From NCBI GenBank assembly GCA_004552305.1, contig SFOX01000002.1, positions 8,882-72,881 of the forward strand: a stretch of 64,000 nucleotides of DNA. The letters run 5' to 3'. Each line of letters opens with the position of its first letter. Position 1 is the stretch's first letter. Source of the DNA: Subdoligranulum variabile. Lineage in GTDB: Bacteria; Bacillota; Clostridia; Oscillospirales; Ruminococcaceae. The notes beneath the pieces were generated by a model. The model made no database searches. It saw only the letters and a list, made by a program, of their open reading frames with translations, and had not been told where the DNA came from. Shown piece after piece: positions 17,684-25,545 of the stretch. The position numbers were made by a program, and so were the translations under genes.

Positions 17684-19015
17684 ATGGCGGAAAACAAAGT
17701 CGATTTTTCCAACGGCATCTATGATGCCCGCCAGCTTGGCACGCCCAAGCTGCTGATCCTGGGTGCGCAGCATATGTTTGCTATGTTCGGCGCAACCGTT
17801 CTGGTTCCCCTGCTGACCGGTCTGAGCGTCAGCACCACCCTGCTGTGCGCCGGTCTGGGCACGCTGCTGTTCCACTTTTTGTGCAAGGGCAAGGTTCCCG
17901 CGTTTCTGGGTTCCAGCTTTGCCTATCTGGGCGGCTTTGCCATCGTTTCCAACAACGGTGCCAACCCCGAAAATCTGCCCTACGCCTGCGCCGCCGTGGC
18001 GCTGTCCGGTCTTGTGTATGTGCTGTTCAGCGCGCTGATCTCCGCGTTCGGCATCCGCAAGATGATGAAGTTCTTCCCCCCGGTCGTCACCGGTCCCATC
18101 ATCATTGCCATCGGTCTGATCCTTGCCCCCAGCGCTATCAACAACTGCCAGAGCAACTGGCTGCTTGCCATTGTCGCGCTTGCCACCGTTATCATCTGCA
18201 ACATCTGGGGCAAGGGCATGGTCAAGATCCTGCCCATCCTGATCGGCGTTCTGGTTGCCTACGCTGTGGCGCTGGTTACCGGTGCGGTTGACTTTGAAGC
18301 CATCGGCGCCGCCGCTTGGGTCGGTCTGCCCCTGCACAAGGATGCCATGGGTCTGTTTGCCATCGACGGCAGCGAAACGTTCATCAGCGCCGTGTTCACC
18401 ATTGTGCCTATCGCGCTGGCTACCATGATGGAGCATATCGGCGACATTGCCGCCATCAGCGCCACCACCGGCAAAAACTACATCCGTGACCCCGGTCTGA
18501 ACAAGACCCTGCTGGGCGATGGTCTTGCCACCGCCATGGCGGGTCTGCTGGGCGGTCCTGCCAACACCACCTACGGCGAGAACACCGGCGTTCTGGCGCT
18601 GACCAAGATCTACGACCCGCTGGTCATCCGCATTGCTGCCGTGTTTGCCCTTGTGCTGAGCTTCAGCCCCAAGTTTGAGGCGGTCATCAACACCATTCCC
18701 ACCGGCATCGTGGGCGGCATCAGCTTTGTTCTGTACGGTATGATCTCCGCCATCGGCGTGCGCAACGTGGTCGAAAACAAGGTTGACTTCACCAACTCCC
18801 GCAACCTGATCATTGCCGCAGTCATTCTGGTCAGCGCCTTGGGCTTCAACTCTGTGGGCGGCATCAGCTTTGCCGTGGGTACCGTCACCATCAACCTGTC
18901 CGGTCTGGCGGTCGCCGCCATCGCCGGCATCCTGCTGAACGCCATCCTGCCCGGCAACGACTACGAGTTTGACGAAGGCTCCAACGAGGGCGAGGGCGCC
19001 AGCCTGCGCATCTGA
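17684..19015 (+). CDS. Uracil/xanthine permease (nucleobase:cation symporter 2 family)
   Basis: This 443-residue protein is a nucleobase importer with about 14 hydrophobic segments. Near the N-terminus, LLILGAQHMFAMFGATVLVP is the family's first helix signature. FLGSSFAYLGGFAIV, GPIIIAIGLILAP and the central substrate region MEHIGDIAAISATTGKNY follow, with TYGENTGVLALTK carrying the conserved (N)TYGEN. The motif set is closer to UraA/PyrP-type uracil permeases than to xanthine carriers; the substrate is inferred. ATG 17684 has AAGGAGG at 17673-17679. A small gene follows after 15 bases and shares its terminator. Confidence 0.92.
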   Translation: MAENKVDFSNGIYDARQLGTPKLLILGAQHMFAMFGATVLVPLLTGLSVSTTLLCAGLGTLLFHFLCKGKVPAFLGSSFAYLGGFAIVSNNGANPENLPYACAAVALSGLVYVLFSALISAFGIRKMMKFFPPVVTGPIIIAIGLILAPSAINNCQSNWLLAIVALATVIICNIWGKGMVKILPILIGVLVAYAVALVTGAVDFEAIGAAAWVGLPLHKDAMGLFAIDGSETFISAVFTIVPIALATMMEHIGDIAAISATTGKNYIRDPGLNKTLLGDGLATAMAGLLGGPANTTYGENTGVLALTKIYDPLVIRIAAVFALVLSFSPKFEAVINTIPTGIVGGISFVLYGMISAIGVRNVVENKVDFTNSRNLIIAAVILVSALGFNSVGGISFAVGTVTINLSGLAVAAIAGILLNAILPGNDYEFDEGSNEGEGASLRI

Positions 19016-19030
19016 TTTTGAGGAAAAGCT

Positions 19031-19357
19031 ATGACTGCTGCTGATTTTACCAACCTGCATCTGCAATACAAAGCCACCCAAGCCGAGGGCGAGGTGCCTG
19101 CCGTGATCGAGCATGACTTTGCCGACGGACGTATGGTGGACCACTATTTCGTGACGCCCTCCGCTGCTTTCTGGCAGGACGAGGGGGTTGCCCAGCTGGA
19201 TGCGGTAGCGGGAATTTCGTTCTTGCAGCAAGCCCCCGGCGAGCCGTGGAAAATTCTGGTACACGAACCCGCCATGATCCGCGAGGTCGTATTTGACCTT
19301 GCGGAGGCGGAGTTTCAAAAAATGCTTGCCGATTCCGGCGTGACCCTGCCGGGGTGA
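19031..19357 (+). CDS. Hypothetical protein downstream of the nucleobase permease
   Basis: A 108-residue acidic soluble protein (MTAADFTNLHLQYKATQAEG...) with no signal peptide, TM segment or cysteine. The start follows GAGGAAAAG, 15 bases after the permease stop, and a strong terminator follows, so the two are one operon. I do not recognise a family. Confidence 0.7.
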   Translation: MTAADFTNLHLQYKATQAEGEVPAVIEHDFADGRMVDHYFVTPSAAFWQDEGVAQLDAVAGISFLQQAPGEPWKILVHEPAMIREVVFDLAEAEFQKMLADSGVTLPG

Positions 19358-19368
19358 TAGATTCCGAA

Positions 19369-19402
19369 GCGCCTGTGTTCATGGGAACACAGGCGCTTTT
19401 TT
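19369..19402 (+). terminator. Rho-independent terminator of the permease operon
   Basis: GCGCCTGTGTTC (19369-19380) and GAACACAGGCGC (19385-19396) form a perfect 12-bp stem with a 4-base loop, followed by six Ts. Confidence 0.95.
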
Positions 19403-19410
19403 GTTGCTAT

Positions 19411-19797
19411 GGTTTCCCCCTTTGGGGGAAGCTGTCGGCGCAGCCGACTGATGAGGGGGCAATTTGCGATTGCTGCAAAACTCCCCGGCGGGGTGAGGTC
19501 ACCCCGCCCTACAGGGCAATAAAAAACATTGCGCAGTAGGGGCGGGGCATTGCCCCGCCCGCAACCCTATACTATAATGAATATAATGGGTTGGTTTGTA
19601 GGGGCGGCATATATGCCGCCCGTTGCAGCCGCCCGGACAAATCGACCTAACGGGCAAACGGCACGGGACGCATATATGCGTCCCCTACAAACCTGCCGGA
19701 AATACCGCATCATAACAGAATTTTGCAACAACAAAAATGTGCCCGCACGGCGGGCACACCAAATCTCCACTCTCAACTCTACACTCTTAACTCTGAA
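19411..19797. repeat. Palindromic repeat mosaic with type A and type B palindromes and a heptad tract
   Basis: Modules in order are TTCCCCCTTTGGGGGAAGC with GTCGGCGCAGCCGAC; GGCGGGGTGAGGTCACCCC ending CCCTAC; GTAGGGGCGGGGCATTGCCC; GGGCGGCATATATGCCGCCC (19602-19621); GGGACGCATATATGCGTCCC (19665-19684) ending CCCCTACAAACCTGCCGG; and a hairpin GTGCCCGC/GCGGGCAC followed by CTCCACTCTCAACTC-type heptads. This fills the gap up to the metal-efflux promoter. Confidence 0.9.
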
Positions 19798-19830
19798 TTA
19801 GGTATTTCAAAAAATTCCCCGCCATTTCTC

Positions 19831-19879
19831 TTGACAACCCTTCCTTTTTGTCGTATCATATGAACAGATAAACATATGA
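19831..19879 (+). promoter_or_regulatory. Promoter and SmtB/ArsR-type operator of the metal-efflux operon
   Basis: TTGACA (19831-19836), a 17-base spacer and TATCAT (19854-19859). Overlapping the -10 and start site is TCATATG-N10-CATATGA (19856-19879), a perfect 7-bp inverted repeat. Its inner sequence ATATGAACAGAT matches the known SmtB/CadC/ZiaR operator consensus (TGAACA core). The downstream repressor very probably binds here and represses its own operon until metal is bound. Confidence 0.85.
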
Positions 19880-19892
19880 AAGGATGTCGGTC

Positions 19893-20249
19893 ATGGCAGA
19901 ACCCGAAAAAATCCCTGACGCCCCCGCCCTTGCGGATGCAGTGCTGAACCGCCTGCAAAACGATTTGCCCGACGACGAGGTCCTATACGAGCTGGCGGAG
20001 CTGTTCCGCGTGTTCGGTGACTCGACCCGCATCAAGATCCTGTACGCCCTGTTCGAGAGCGAAAAATGCGTCAACGACATTTCCAACGCGGTGGGCATCT
20101 CGCAAAGCGCGGTCAGCCACCAGCTGCGCGTACTCCGCGCCAGCAAGCTGGTCAAGTTCCGGCGCGAGGGCAAGGCGATGCTCTACTCGCTGGACGACGA
20201 CCATGTGCGCAGTATGCTCGAGCTGGGCATGGAACACGTGGAAGAATAA
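19893..20249 (+). CDS. SmtB/ArsR-family metal-responsive repressor
   Basis: A 118-residue winged-helix repressor. The core is LFRVFGDSTRIKILYAL (helix 1-2), KCVNDISNAVGISQSAVSHQLRVLRASKLVKF (helix-turn-helix) and a beta wing (REGKAMLYSL). The C-terminal helix DDDHVRSMLELGMEHVEE has the D-x-H ... H-x-x-E spacing of the alpha-5 zinc site of SmtB-type sensors. A single Cys sits where CadC has its thiolate pair, so zinc sensing is more likely than cadmium/lead; this is inference. I chose ATG 19893 because AAAGGA (19878-19883) is too close to the ATG at 19884. The gene leads the HMA and P-type ATPase genes. Confidence 0.9.
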   Translation: MAEPEKIPDAPALADAVLNRLQNDLPDDEVLYELAELFRVFGDSTRIKILYALFESEKCVNDISNAVGISQSAVSHQLRVLRASKLVKFRREGKAMLYSLDDDHVRSMLELGMEHVEE

Positions 20250-20283
20250 TTTGCAAAAAGCAACGATATAAGGAGAAATTATC

Positions 20284-20499
20284 ATGCAAAAGAAATTCAA
20301 GATCGAAGTGGACTGCGCCAACTGCGCCGCCAAAATTGAAACCGCTGTCAAGGCGCTGCCCGGTGTCAAGAACGCCAGCGTCAGCTTTATGGCACAGAAA
20401 ATGCTGCTGGAAGCCGACGACGACGCCTTTGACGAGGTGCTGAAGGCTGCCGTCCAGACTGCCAAAAAGGTCGAGCCGGATTTCGAGATCGAGCTGTAA
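20284..20499 (+). CDS. Free heavy-metal-associated (HMA) domain protein
   Basis: A 71-residue soluble metallochaperone-like domain beginning MQKKFKIEVDCANCAAKIE, with the CANC metal-binding motif at residues 11-14 and the betaalphabeta-betaalphabeta pattern (ALPGVKNASVSFMAQKMLLEA). ATG 20284 follows AAGGAGAA. It lies directly before a P-type ATPase that lacks its own N-terminal HMA domain, so it probably supplies metal to that pump in trans. Confidence 0.9.
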   Translation: MQKKFKIEVDCANCAAKIETAVKALPGVKNASVSFMAQKMLLEADDDAFDEVLKAAVQTAKKVEPDFEIEL

Positions 20500-20506
20500 C
20501 CCCCAC

Positions 20507-20532
20507 GCCCTGCCCCGTGCAGGGCAATTTTT
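20507..20532 (+). terminator. Intercistronic hairpin between the HMA and P-type ATPase genes
   Basis: GCCCTGC (20507-20513), a 5-base loop and GCAGGGC (20519-20525) are followed by AATTTTT. It resembles a weak terminator and would reduce ATPase expression relative to the chaperone and repressor. The ATPase RBS (GGAGGAA) lies just past it. Confidence 0.5.
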
Positions 20533-20554
20533 ACCCCATAACGGAGGAATCGCA

Positions 20555-22417
20555 ATGACCAAGAAGCAAAAAAAGACGTTAAATCGCATTGTTATCGCTG
20601 CTGTGCTTTCTGCCCTGCTGGCGGTCGTGCTGCATTTTGCACCCCTGCCCCGGCTTGTGCAGCTGATTTTGTGGCTGGTACCCTACTACATCATCGGGCA
20701 TGACGTGCTGCGCAAGGCATTTTTGGGCATCAAGGGCGGCGAGGTTTTTGACGAAAACTTTTTGATGGCGGTCGCCACCGTGGGCGCGATGGCGTGCGGC
20801 GAGTACGGCGAGGGCGTGGCCGTTATGCTGTTTTACCAGATCGGCGAGCTGTTTCAGTCCTACGCCGTGGGCAAGAGCCGCAGTAGCATCAGCGCGCTGA
20901 TGGACATCCGCCCCGACAGCGCCAACCTGGAGGATGCCGACGGCAGCATCCGCACGGTCGACCCCGATGACGTTGCCATCGGCTCGGTGATTGTGGTCAA
21001 GCCGGGCGAGAAGATCCCGCTGGACGGCACCGTGCTTTCGGGCGAAAGCACCCTGAACACCGCCGCCCTGACCGGCGAAAGCCGCCCGCGCAGCGTGCGC
21101 CCCGGCGATGAGGTCATCAGCGGCTGCGTCAACAGCGACGGCGTGCTGCGCATCACCACCAGCAAGCTGTACGGCGAATCCACCGTGGCAAAAATTCTCG
21201 ATCTGGTGGAAAATTCCAGCCTGAAAAAAGCCCCTGTCGAGAACTTTATCACCAAATTTGCCCGCTACTACACCCCCGCCGTCTGCGCGGCGGCGCTGGT
21301 GCTGGCGTTTGTACCCCCGATTTTTGCCGGACACTGGGCGGACTGGATTATGCGCGCGCTGACCTTCCTGGTCATCAGCTGCCCCTGCGCGCTGGTCATC
21401 TCCATCCCGCTGACCTTCTTTGGCGGCATCGGCGGCGCATCCCGTTTGGGCATTCTGGTCAAGGGCGGCAACTATCTGGAGGCGCTGTCCAAGACCGGCA
21501 CTGCCGTGTTTGACAAGACCGGCACGCTGACCCAAGGCGTGTTCAAGGTCACAGCGGTTCACCCCGCCGACGGCGTGACCGAAGCCGACCTGCTGGAAAC
21601 CGCCGCCTTGGCGGAGAGCTTTTCGAGCCACCCCATCAGCAAAAGCCTGCGCGAAGCCGCGCCGGGTCTGGATGCACGCCGCGCCGCCGACGCACAGGAG
21701 CTGGCAGGACACGGCGTCAAGACGCTGGTGGACGGCAAGACCGTGCTGGCAGGCAACGCCCGCCTGATGGACGCCGAGGGCATCGCCTACACCGCCGCAG
21801 CCGGTGCCGGCACCTTGGTGTATGTAGCGCGGGAGGGGCAGTTTATCGGCTCGATTTTGATTTCGGATGAGGAAAAGCCCACCGCCAAGGCGGCGATGCA
21901 GGGCTTGCAGGCGCAGGGCGTGCGCACCGTTATGCTGACCGGCGACAGCCCCGCCGTGGCGCAGGCTGTGGCGGCAGACCTTGGCATGGACGAGGTACAC
22001 GCCGGGCTGCTGCCCGCCGACAAGGTGCAGTGGGTCGAAACGCTGCTGCAGCAGAAGCCCGAAAAGAAAGAGCTGGTGTTTGTGGGCGACGGCATCAACG
22101 ACGCGCCGGTTTTGATGCGGGCAGACATCGGCATTGCGATGGGCGCCTTGGGCAGCGATGCCGCCATTGAAGCCGCCGACGTGGTGCTGATGGACGACGA
22201 CCCGGCAAAAATCAGCCTTGCGATGCGGTTTTCCCGCCGTTGTATGCGCATTGTGTACCAGAACATTGTGTTTGCGCTGGCAGTCAAGGCGCTGTGTCTG
22301 GTGCTGACCGCGCTGGGCATCACGAATATGTGGTGGGGCGTGTTTGCCGACGTGGGCGTTATGGTGCTGGCGGTGCTGAACGCCACCCGGATGCTGAACG
22401 TAAAGATGTATCGGTAA
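20555..22417 (+). CDS. Heavy-metal-translocating P1B-type ATPase (zinc/cadmium type)
   Basis: This 620-residue membrane pump expels divalent metal ions at the cost of ATP. It has paired N-terminal TM helices, then the actuator domain with TGES (about 172) and the metal-binding SCPCAL motif in TM6 (about 275). The phosphorylation site DKTGTLT (about 319), the nucleotide-domain SSHPIS (HP motif), TGDSPAVAQAVA and GDGINDAPVL (about 510) follow. The overall sequence is ZntA/CadA-like. No HMA domain precedes TM1; that domain is a separate gene immediately upstream. Regulation is by the ArsR-family gene at the head of the operon. Confidence 0.94.
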   Translation: MTKKQKKTLNRIVIAAVLSALLAVVLHFAPLPRLVQLILWLVPYYIIGHDVLRKAFLGIKGGEVFDENFLMAVATVGAMACGEYGEGVAVMLFYQIGELFQSYAVGKSRSSISALMDIRPDSANLEDADGSIRTVDPDDVAIGSVIVVKPGEKIPLDGTVLSGESTLNTAALTGESRPRSVRPGDEVISGCVNSDGVLRITTSKLYGESTVAKILDLVENSSLKKAPVENFITKFARYYTPAVCAAALVLAFVPPIFAGHWADWIMRALTFLVISCPCALVISIPLTFFGGIGGASRLGILVKGGNYLEALSKTGTAVFDKTGTLTQGVFKVTAVHPADGVTEADLLETAALAESFSSHPISKSLREAAPGLDARRAADAQELAGHGVKTLVDGKTVLAGNARLMDAEGIAYTAAAGAGTLVYVAREGQFIGSILISDEEKPTAKAAMQGLQAQGVRTVMLTGDSPAVAQAVAADLGMDEVHAGLLPADKVQWVETLLQQKPEKKELVFVGDGINDAPVLMRADIGIAMGALGSDAAIEAADVVLMDDDPAKISLAMRFSRRCMRIVYQNIVFALAVKALCLVLTALGITNMWWGVFADVGVMVLAVLNATRMLNVKMYR

Positions 22418-22418
22418 G

Positions 22419-22995
22419 GTAGGGGCGGGGTATGCCCCGCCCGCGATTTTGCGGCAATGTCACCTACCGGGTAAACCGCCCGAAAGGCTTCCCCCTTTGG
22501 GGGAAGCTGTCACCGCAGGTGACTGATGAGGGGGCGTCTACCGGGCATTTCCCCCTCATCCGGCGCGCAGGCGCGCCACCTTCCCCCACAGGGGAAGGCT
22601 TTCCCCGGCGGGGTGAGGTCACCCCGCCCTACAGGGCAATAAAAATCATTGCGCGGTAGGGGCGGGGTATGCCCCGCCCGCGATTTTGCGGCAACGTCAA
22701 CCTACCGGGTAAACCGTCCGAAAGGCTTCCCCCTTTGGGGGAAGCTGTCACCGCAGGTGACTGATGAGGGGGCGTCAACCGGGCATTTCCCCCTCATCCG
22801 GCGCGCAGGCGCGCCACCTTCCCCCACAGGGGGAAGGCTTTCCCCGGCGGGGTGAGGTCACCCCGCCCTACATGGCAATAAAAAATCATTGCGCGGTAGG
22901 GGCGGGGTATGCCCCGCCCGCGATTTTGCGGCAACGTCAACCTACCGGGTAAACTGCCCGAAAGGCTTCCCCCACAGGGGGAAGGCTCTCCGCCC
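22419..22995. repeat. Tandem array of a ~238-base composite repeat (2.4 copies)
   Basis: Units begin GTAGGGGCGGGGTATGCCCC at 22419, 22656 and 22896 (periods 237 and 240). The first two are complete and nearly identical; the third stops inside the TTCCCCC module. Each unit carries the GTAGGGGCGGGG palindrome, TTCCCCC/GGGGGAA, GTCACCGCAGGTGAC, CGGCGCGCAGGCGCGCC and GGCGGGGTGAGGTCACCCC...CCCTAC modules. It fills the 630-base gap and codes for nothing credible. Confidence 0.92.
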
Positions 22996-23001
22996 CCTAC
23001 C

Positions 23002-23043
23002 AAAAAACAACCCCTGCTCCCGATCACTCGGGGAGTAGGGGTT
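23002..23043 (-). terminator. Rho-independent terminator of the EF-G-like gene
   Basis: On the minus strand AACCCCT-A-CTCCC pairs with GGGAG-C-AGGGGTT (23009-23043, two 1x1 mismatches), followed by GTTTTTTGG. It lies 10 bases after the stop. Confidence 0.9.
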
Positions 23044-23052
23044 TTGCGTTAT

Positions 23053-25128
23053 TTATTCGTCGTCAGCAAAGTTGCCCAGCGCCTTGGCCTGCTCAATGAC
23101 CTTGCTTTCCAGCATCTGGGGCAGGGTTTCGTAGCGGGTAAAGGTGAAGGTAAACCAGCCGCGTCCCTGCGTCAGCTGGCGCAGGAAGGTCGTGAAGTCC
23201 TGCATTTCCGCCATGGGAACCTCGGCTTCCACCACCTGCATACCGTCGTCGTCGGGGTTCATACCCAGCACGCGACCGCGGCGCTTGGTGACCTCGCCCA
23301 TAATATCGCCGGTGTTGTCCGCCGGGACGTGCGCCTGCAAAGCGCCGATGGGCTCCAACAGCACGGGACCTGCTTCGGGGATGGCTGCCTTATACGCCAG
23401 CTTGGCTGCCATAACAAACGCCATTTCGCTGGAGTCCACGGGGTGGTAGCTGCCGTCCAGCAGGGTGGCTTTCAGCCCGACCATCGGATAGCCCGCCAGC
23501 ACGCCGTGTTCGGCTGCCTGCCGCACGCCCTTTTCGACAGCGGGGAAGAAGTTCTTCGGCACGCTGCCGCCGAACACATTTTCGGCAAATTCCACGCCCT
23601 CGCCGGGTACCGGCTCGAACTGGATCCACACGTCACCGAACTGCCCGTGACCGCCGGTCTGCTTTTTGTGGCGACCCTGCGCCTTGCAGCTCTTGCGGAT
23701 GGATTCGCGGTACGGTACGCGCGGTGCTTCCAGCGTGATTTCCACGCCGAACTTATTCTTCAGCTTTGCCAGCGCCACTTCCAGATGCTGGGTACCCAAG
23801 CCGCCGATGACCTGCTGCTTGGTTTCGGGGTCCACCTCAAAGGTGATGGCGGGGTCCTCCTCCATCAGGCGGGTCAGCGCGCCGGAAACCTTGCCCTCGT
23901 CCCCCTTTTTGGTAACCTTGACCGCCATACGGTACCCGGCAATGGGGTACACGGGGGCGGGCAGGCTGACCACACGGGCGGGGTCGCAGAGGGTATCGCC
24001 GGTTTTGGCGGTGGTCAGCTTGGCAACAGCGCCGATGTCGCCGGTCAGGATCGCGGCGGTGTCGGTCTGCTTTTTGCCGCAGATGGTCAGCGTCTTGCCC
24101 AAGCGCTCGGGCTGGGCGGTGCGGCTGTTGATGGCGTTGCTGGTGGCGGTCAATTTGCCGGACAGCACCTTGATAAAGCTCAGCTTGCCCACAAACGGGT
24201 CAGCCACAGTCTTAAAGACGTAGGCGCACAGCGGGGCATCGGGGTCGGCGGCGATCTCCACGGGGTTGCCGTTTGCATCCTCTGCCACGGCAGCGGCGGT
24301 GTCGGCGCCGGGCAGCAGCACGTTCATATTGTACAGCAGCATATCCAACGCCTGCCCGTTGACGGCGCTGCCGCAGAACACGGGGGTGATCTGACCGCTG
24401 CGCACGCCGGCTGCCATACCCTGCACGATCTCCTCGGTCGTGAAGGCTTCGCCCTCAAAGAATTTTTCCATCAGGGCTTCGTCGGTTTCGGCGATTGCCT
24501 CGCTCATAGCCTGAATCAAACCCTCAAAGCGGTGACCGATGTCGGGCAGGTCGATCTGCACCTGCTTGCCGCCCTCATACCGGAACGCCTTCTGGCTGAA
24601 CAGGTTGATGTATGCTACAGTGCCGTCGTCCAGACGCGCCGGGACGACACAGGGGCAGACGCTGGGACCGAACTTGATTTTCATCTGTTCGAGGATCTTG
24701 AAGTAGTCGGCATTTTCCAGATCGGTTTTGCTGACAAAGATCATCCGCGCCTTGTTGTTTTTCAGTGCCAGATGGTAGGCTTTTTCGGCACCTACGGTGA
24801 CGCCGGAGCGACCGGAAACACAAATCAGCACGCTTTCTGCGGCGGTGATGCCCTCGACCGAGCCGGTTTCAAAGTCAAACAGACCGGGGGCGTCGATCAG
24901 GTTGTATTTAACACCCTGATACTCCACGGGAATGACGCTGGCGTTCAGCGATGCCTTGCGGCGGATTTCTTCGGGGTCAAAGTCGCTGGCGGTGGTGCCG
25001 TCCTCAACACGACCCATACGCTCGGTTGCGCCGCTCATATTCAGCAGTGCCTCGGTCAGTGTCGTTTTGCCGCAGCCGGCGTGACCGGCCACCAAGATGT
25101 TGCGGATGTCTTTGCTTGCGTAGTCCAT
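23053..25128 (-). CDS. Elongation factor G-like translational GTPase (non-canonical paralogue)
   Basis: This 691-residue protein has the full EF-G domain order: GTPase domain, beta-barrel domain II, domains III and V, and domain IV with HKKQTGGHGQFGDV. The motifs deviate from canonical EF-G: G1 is GHAGCGKTT, G3 is DAPG rather than DTPG, and G4 is SKTD rather than NKMD. Such variants occur in EF-G paralogues of Firmicutes and Actinobacteria with roles other than main-line translocation. No ribosomal str-operon genes are adjacent, which also argues for a paralogue. A tetracycline-resistance role (TetM-like) is not supported, because domain IV and the C-terminus look EF-G-like. ATG 25128 follows GAGG. 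Confidence 0.88.
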   Translation of the reverse strand: MDYASKDIRNILVAGHAGCGKTTLTEALLNMSGATERMGRVEDGTTASDFDPEEIRRKASLNASVIPVEYQGVKYNLIDAPGLFDFETGSVEGITAAESVLICVSGRSGVTVGAEKAYHLALKNNKARMIFVSKTDLENADYFKILEQMKIKFGPSVCPCVVPARLDDGTVAYINLFSQKAFRYEGGKQVQIDLPDIGHRFEGLIQAMSEAIAETDEALMEKFFEGEAFTTEEIVQGMAAGVRSGQITPVFCGSAVNGQALDMLLYNMNVLLPGADTAAAVAEDANGNPVEIAADPDAPLCAYVFKTVADPFVGKLSFIKVLSGKLTATSNAINSRTAQPERLGKTLTICGKKQTDTAAILTGDIGAVAKLTTAKTGDTLCDPARVVSLPAPVYPIAGYRMAVKVTKKGDEGKVSGALTRLMEEDPAITFEVDPETKQQVIGGLGTQHLEVALAKLKNKFGVEITLEAPRVPYRESIRKSCKAQGRHKKQTGGHGQFGDVWIQFEPVPGEGVEFAENVFGGSVPKNFFPAVEKGVRQAAEHGVLAGYPMVGLKATLLDGSYHPVDSSEMAFVMAAKLAYKAAIPEAGPVLLEPIGALQAHVPADNTGDIMGEVTKRRGRVLGMNPDDDGMQVVEAEVPMAEMQDFTTFLRQLTQGRGWFTFTFTRYETLPQMLESKVIEQAKALGNFADDE

Positions 25129-25367
25129 TGCGTGTCAAACCTCTTTTCGCGCCGGGCGGGGTTGCCGCGGCGTAGTAATTTTATGGGTGGGGACTCGCTG
25201 TTCGTTTTTTTGAACACTTCCCACCTGTTTGATACTACTTTACCACACTTTGCGGAAATATTAAACAGTTTTTTTGCATTTTCTGAAAAAATTTTATACA
25301 AAGATTGTCGGTGCCGTTTGGCAGGGAGGTTTTTGGGGCATCGGGCGGCACGTTTTTTACGAAAAAA

Positions 25368-25482
25368 GCCTTCCCCTTGGGGGGAAGGTGGCGCGCCCCG
25401 CGCGCCGGATGAGGGGGAAATGTCCGGAAGTTGCCCCCTCATCAGTCGGCTGCGCCGACAGCTTCCCCCAAAGGGGGGAAGC
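25368..25482. repeat. Composite palindromic repeat (TTCCCCC/CCCCTCAT modules)
   Basis: GCCTTCCCCTTGGGGGGAAGG, GGCGCGCCCCGCGCGCC, CCCCCTCATCAGTCGGCTGC, GTCGGCTGCGCCGACAGC and TTCCCCCAAAGGGGGGAAGC modules occur in inverted order relative to 19411. The remaining part of the 417-base gap (25129-25367) is AT-rich upstream sequence of the EF-G-like gene; a possible extended -10 (TGGTAAAGT) lies around 25237. Confidence 0.85.
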
Positions 25483-25497
25483 CTCTCCCCTCCCCCA

Positions 25498-25524
25498 CAA
25501 AAAAAGCGCCCCGGGTGGGGCGCT
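25498..25524 (-). terminator. Rho-independent terminator of the giant-pilin operon
   Basis: On the minus strand AGCGCCCC, a 4-base loop and GGGGCGCT (25505-25524) are followed by a T7 run (rc of 25498-25504). It lies 21 bases past the stop of the BTAD regulator, the last gene of the leftward pilin operon. Confidence 0.92.
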
Positions 25525-25545
25525 GGGGGTATTGGCGTAGGGGTG

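Noticed and set aside
22419..22995. CRISPR array
   Set aside because: Repeat units are about 238 bases with no unique spacers and no cas genes nearby.
23053..25128. Tetracycline-resistance protein (TetM-type)
   Set aside because: Domain IV and C-terminus look EF-G-like, and the GTPase motifs do not match TetM-group consensus.
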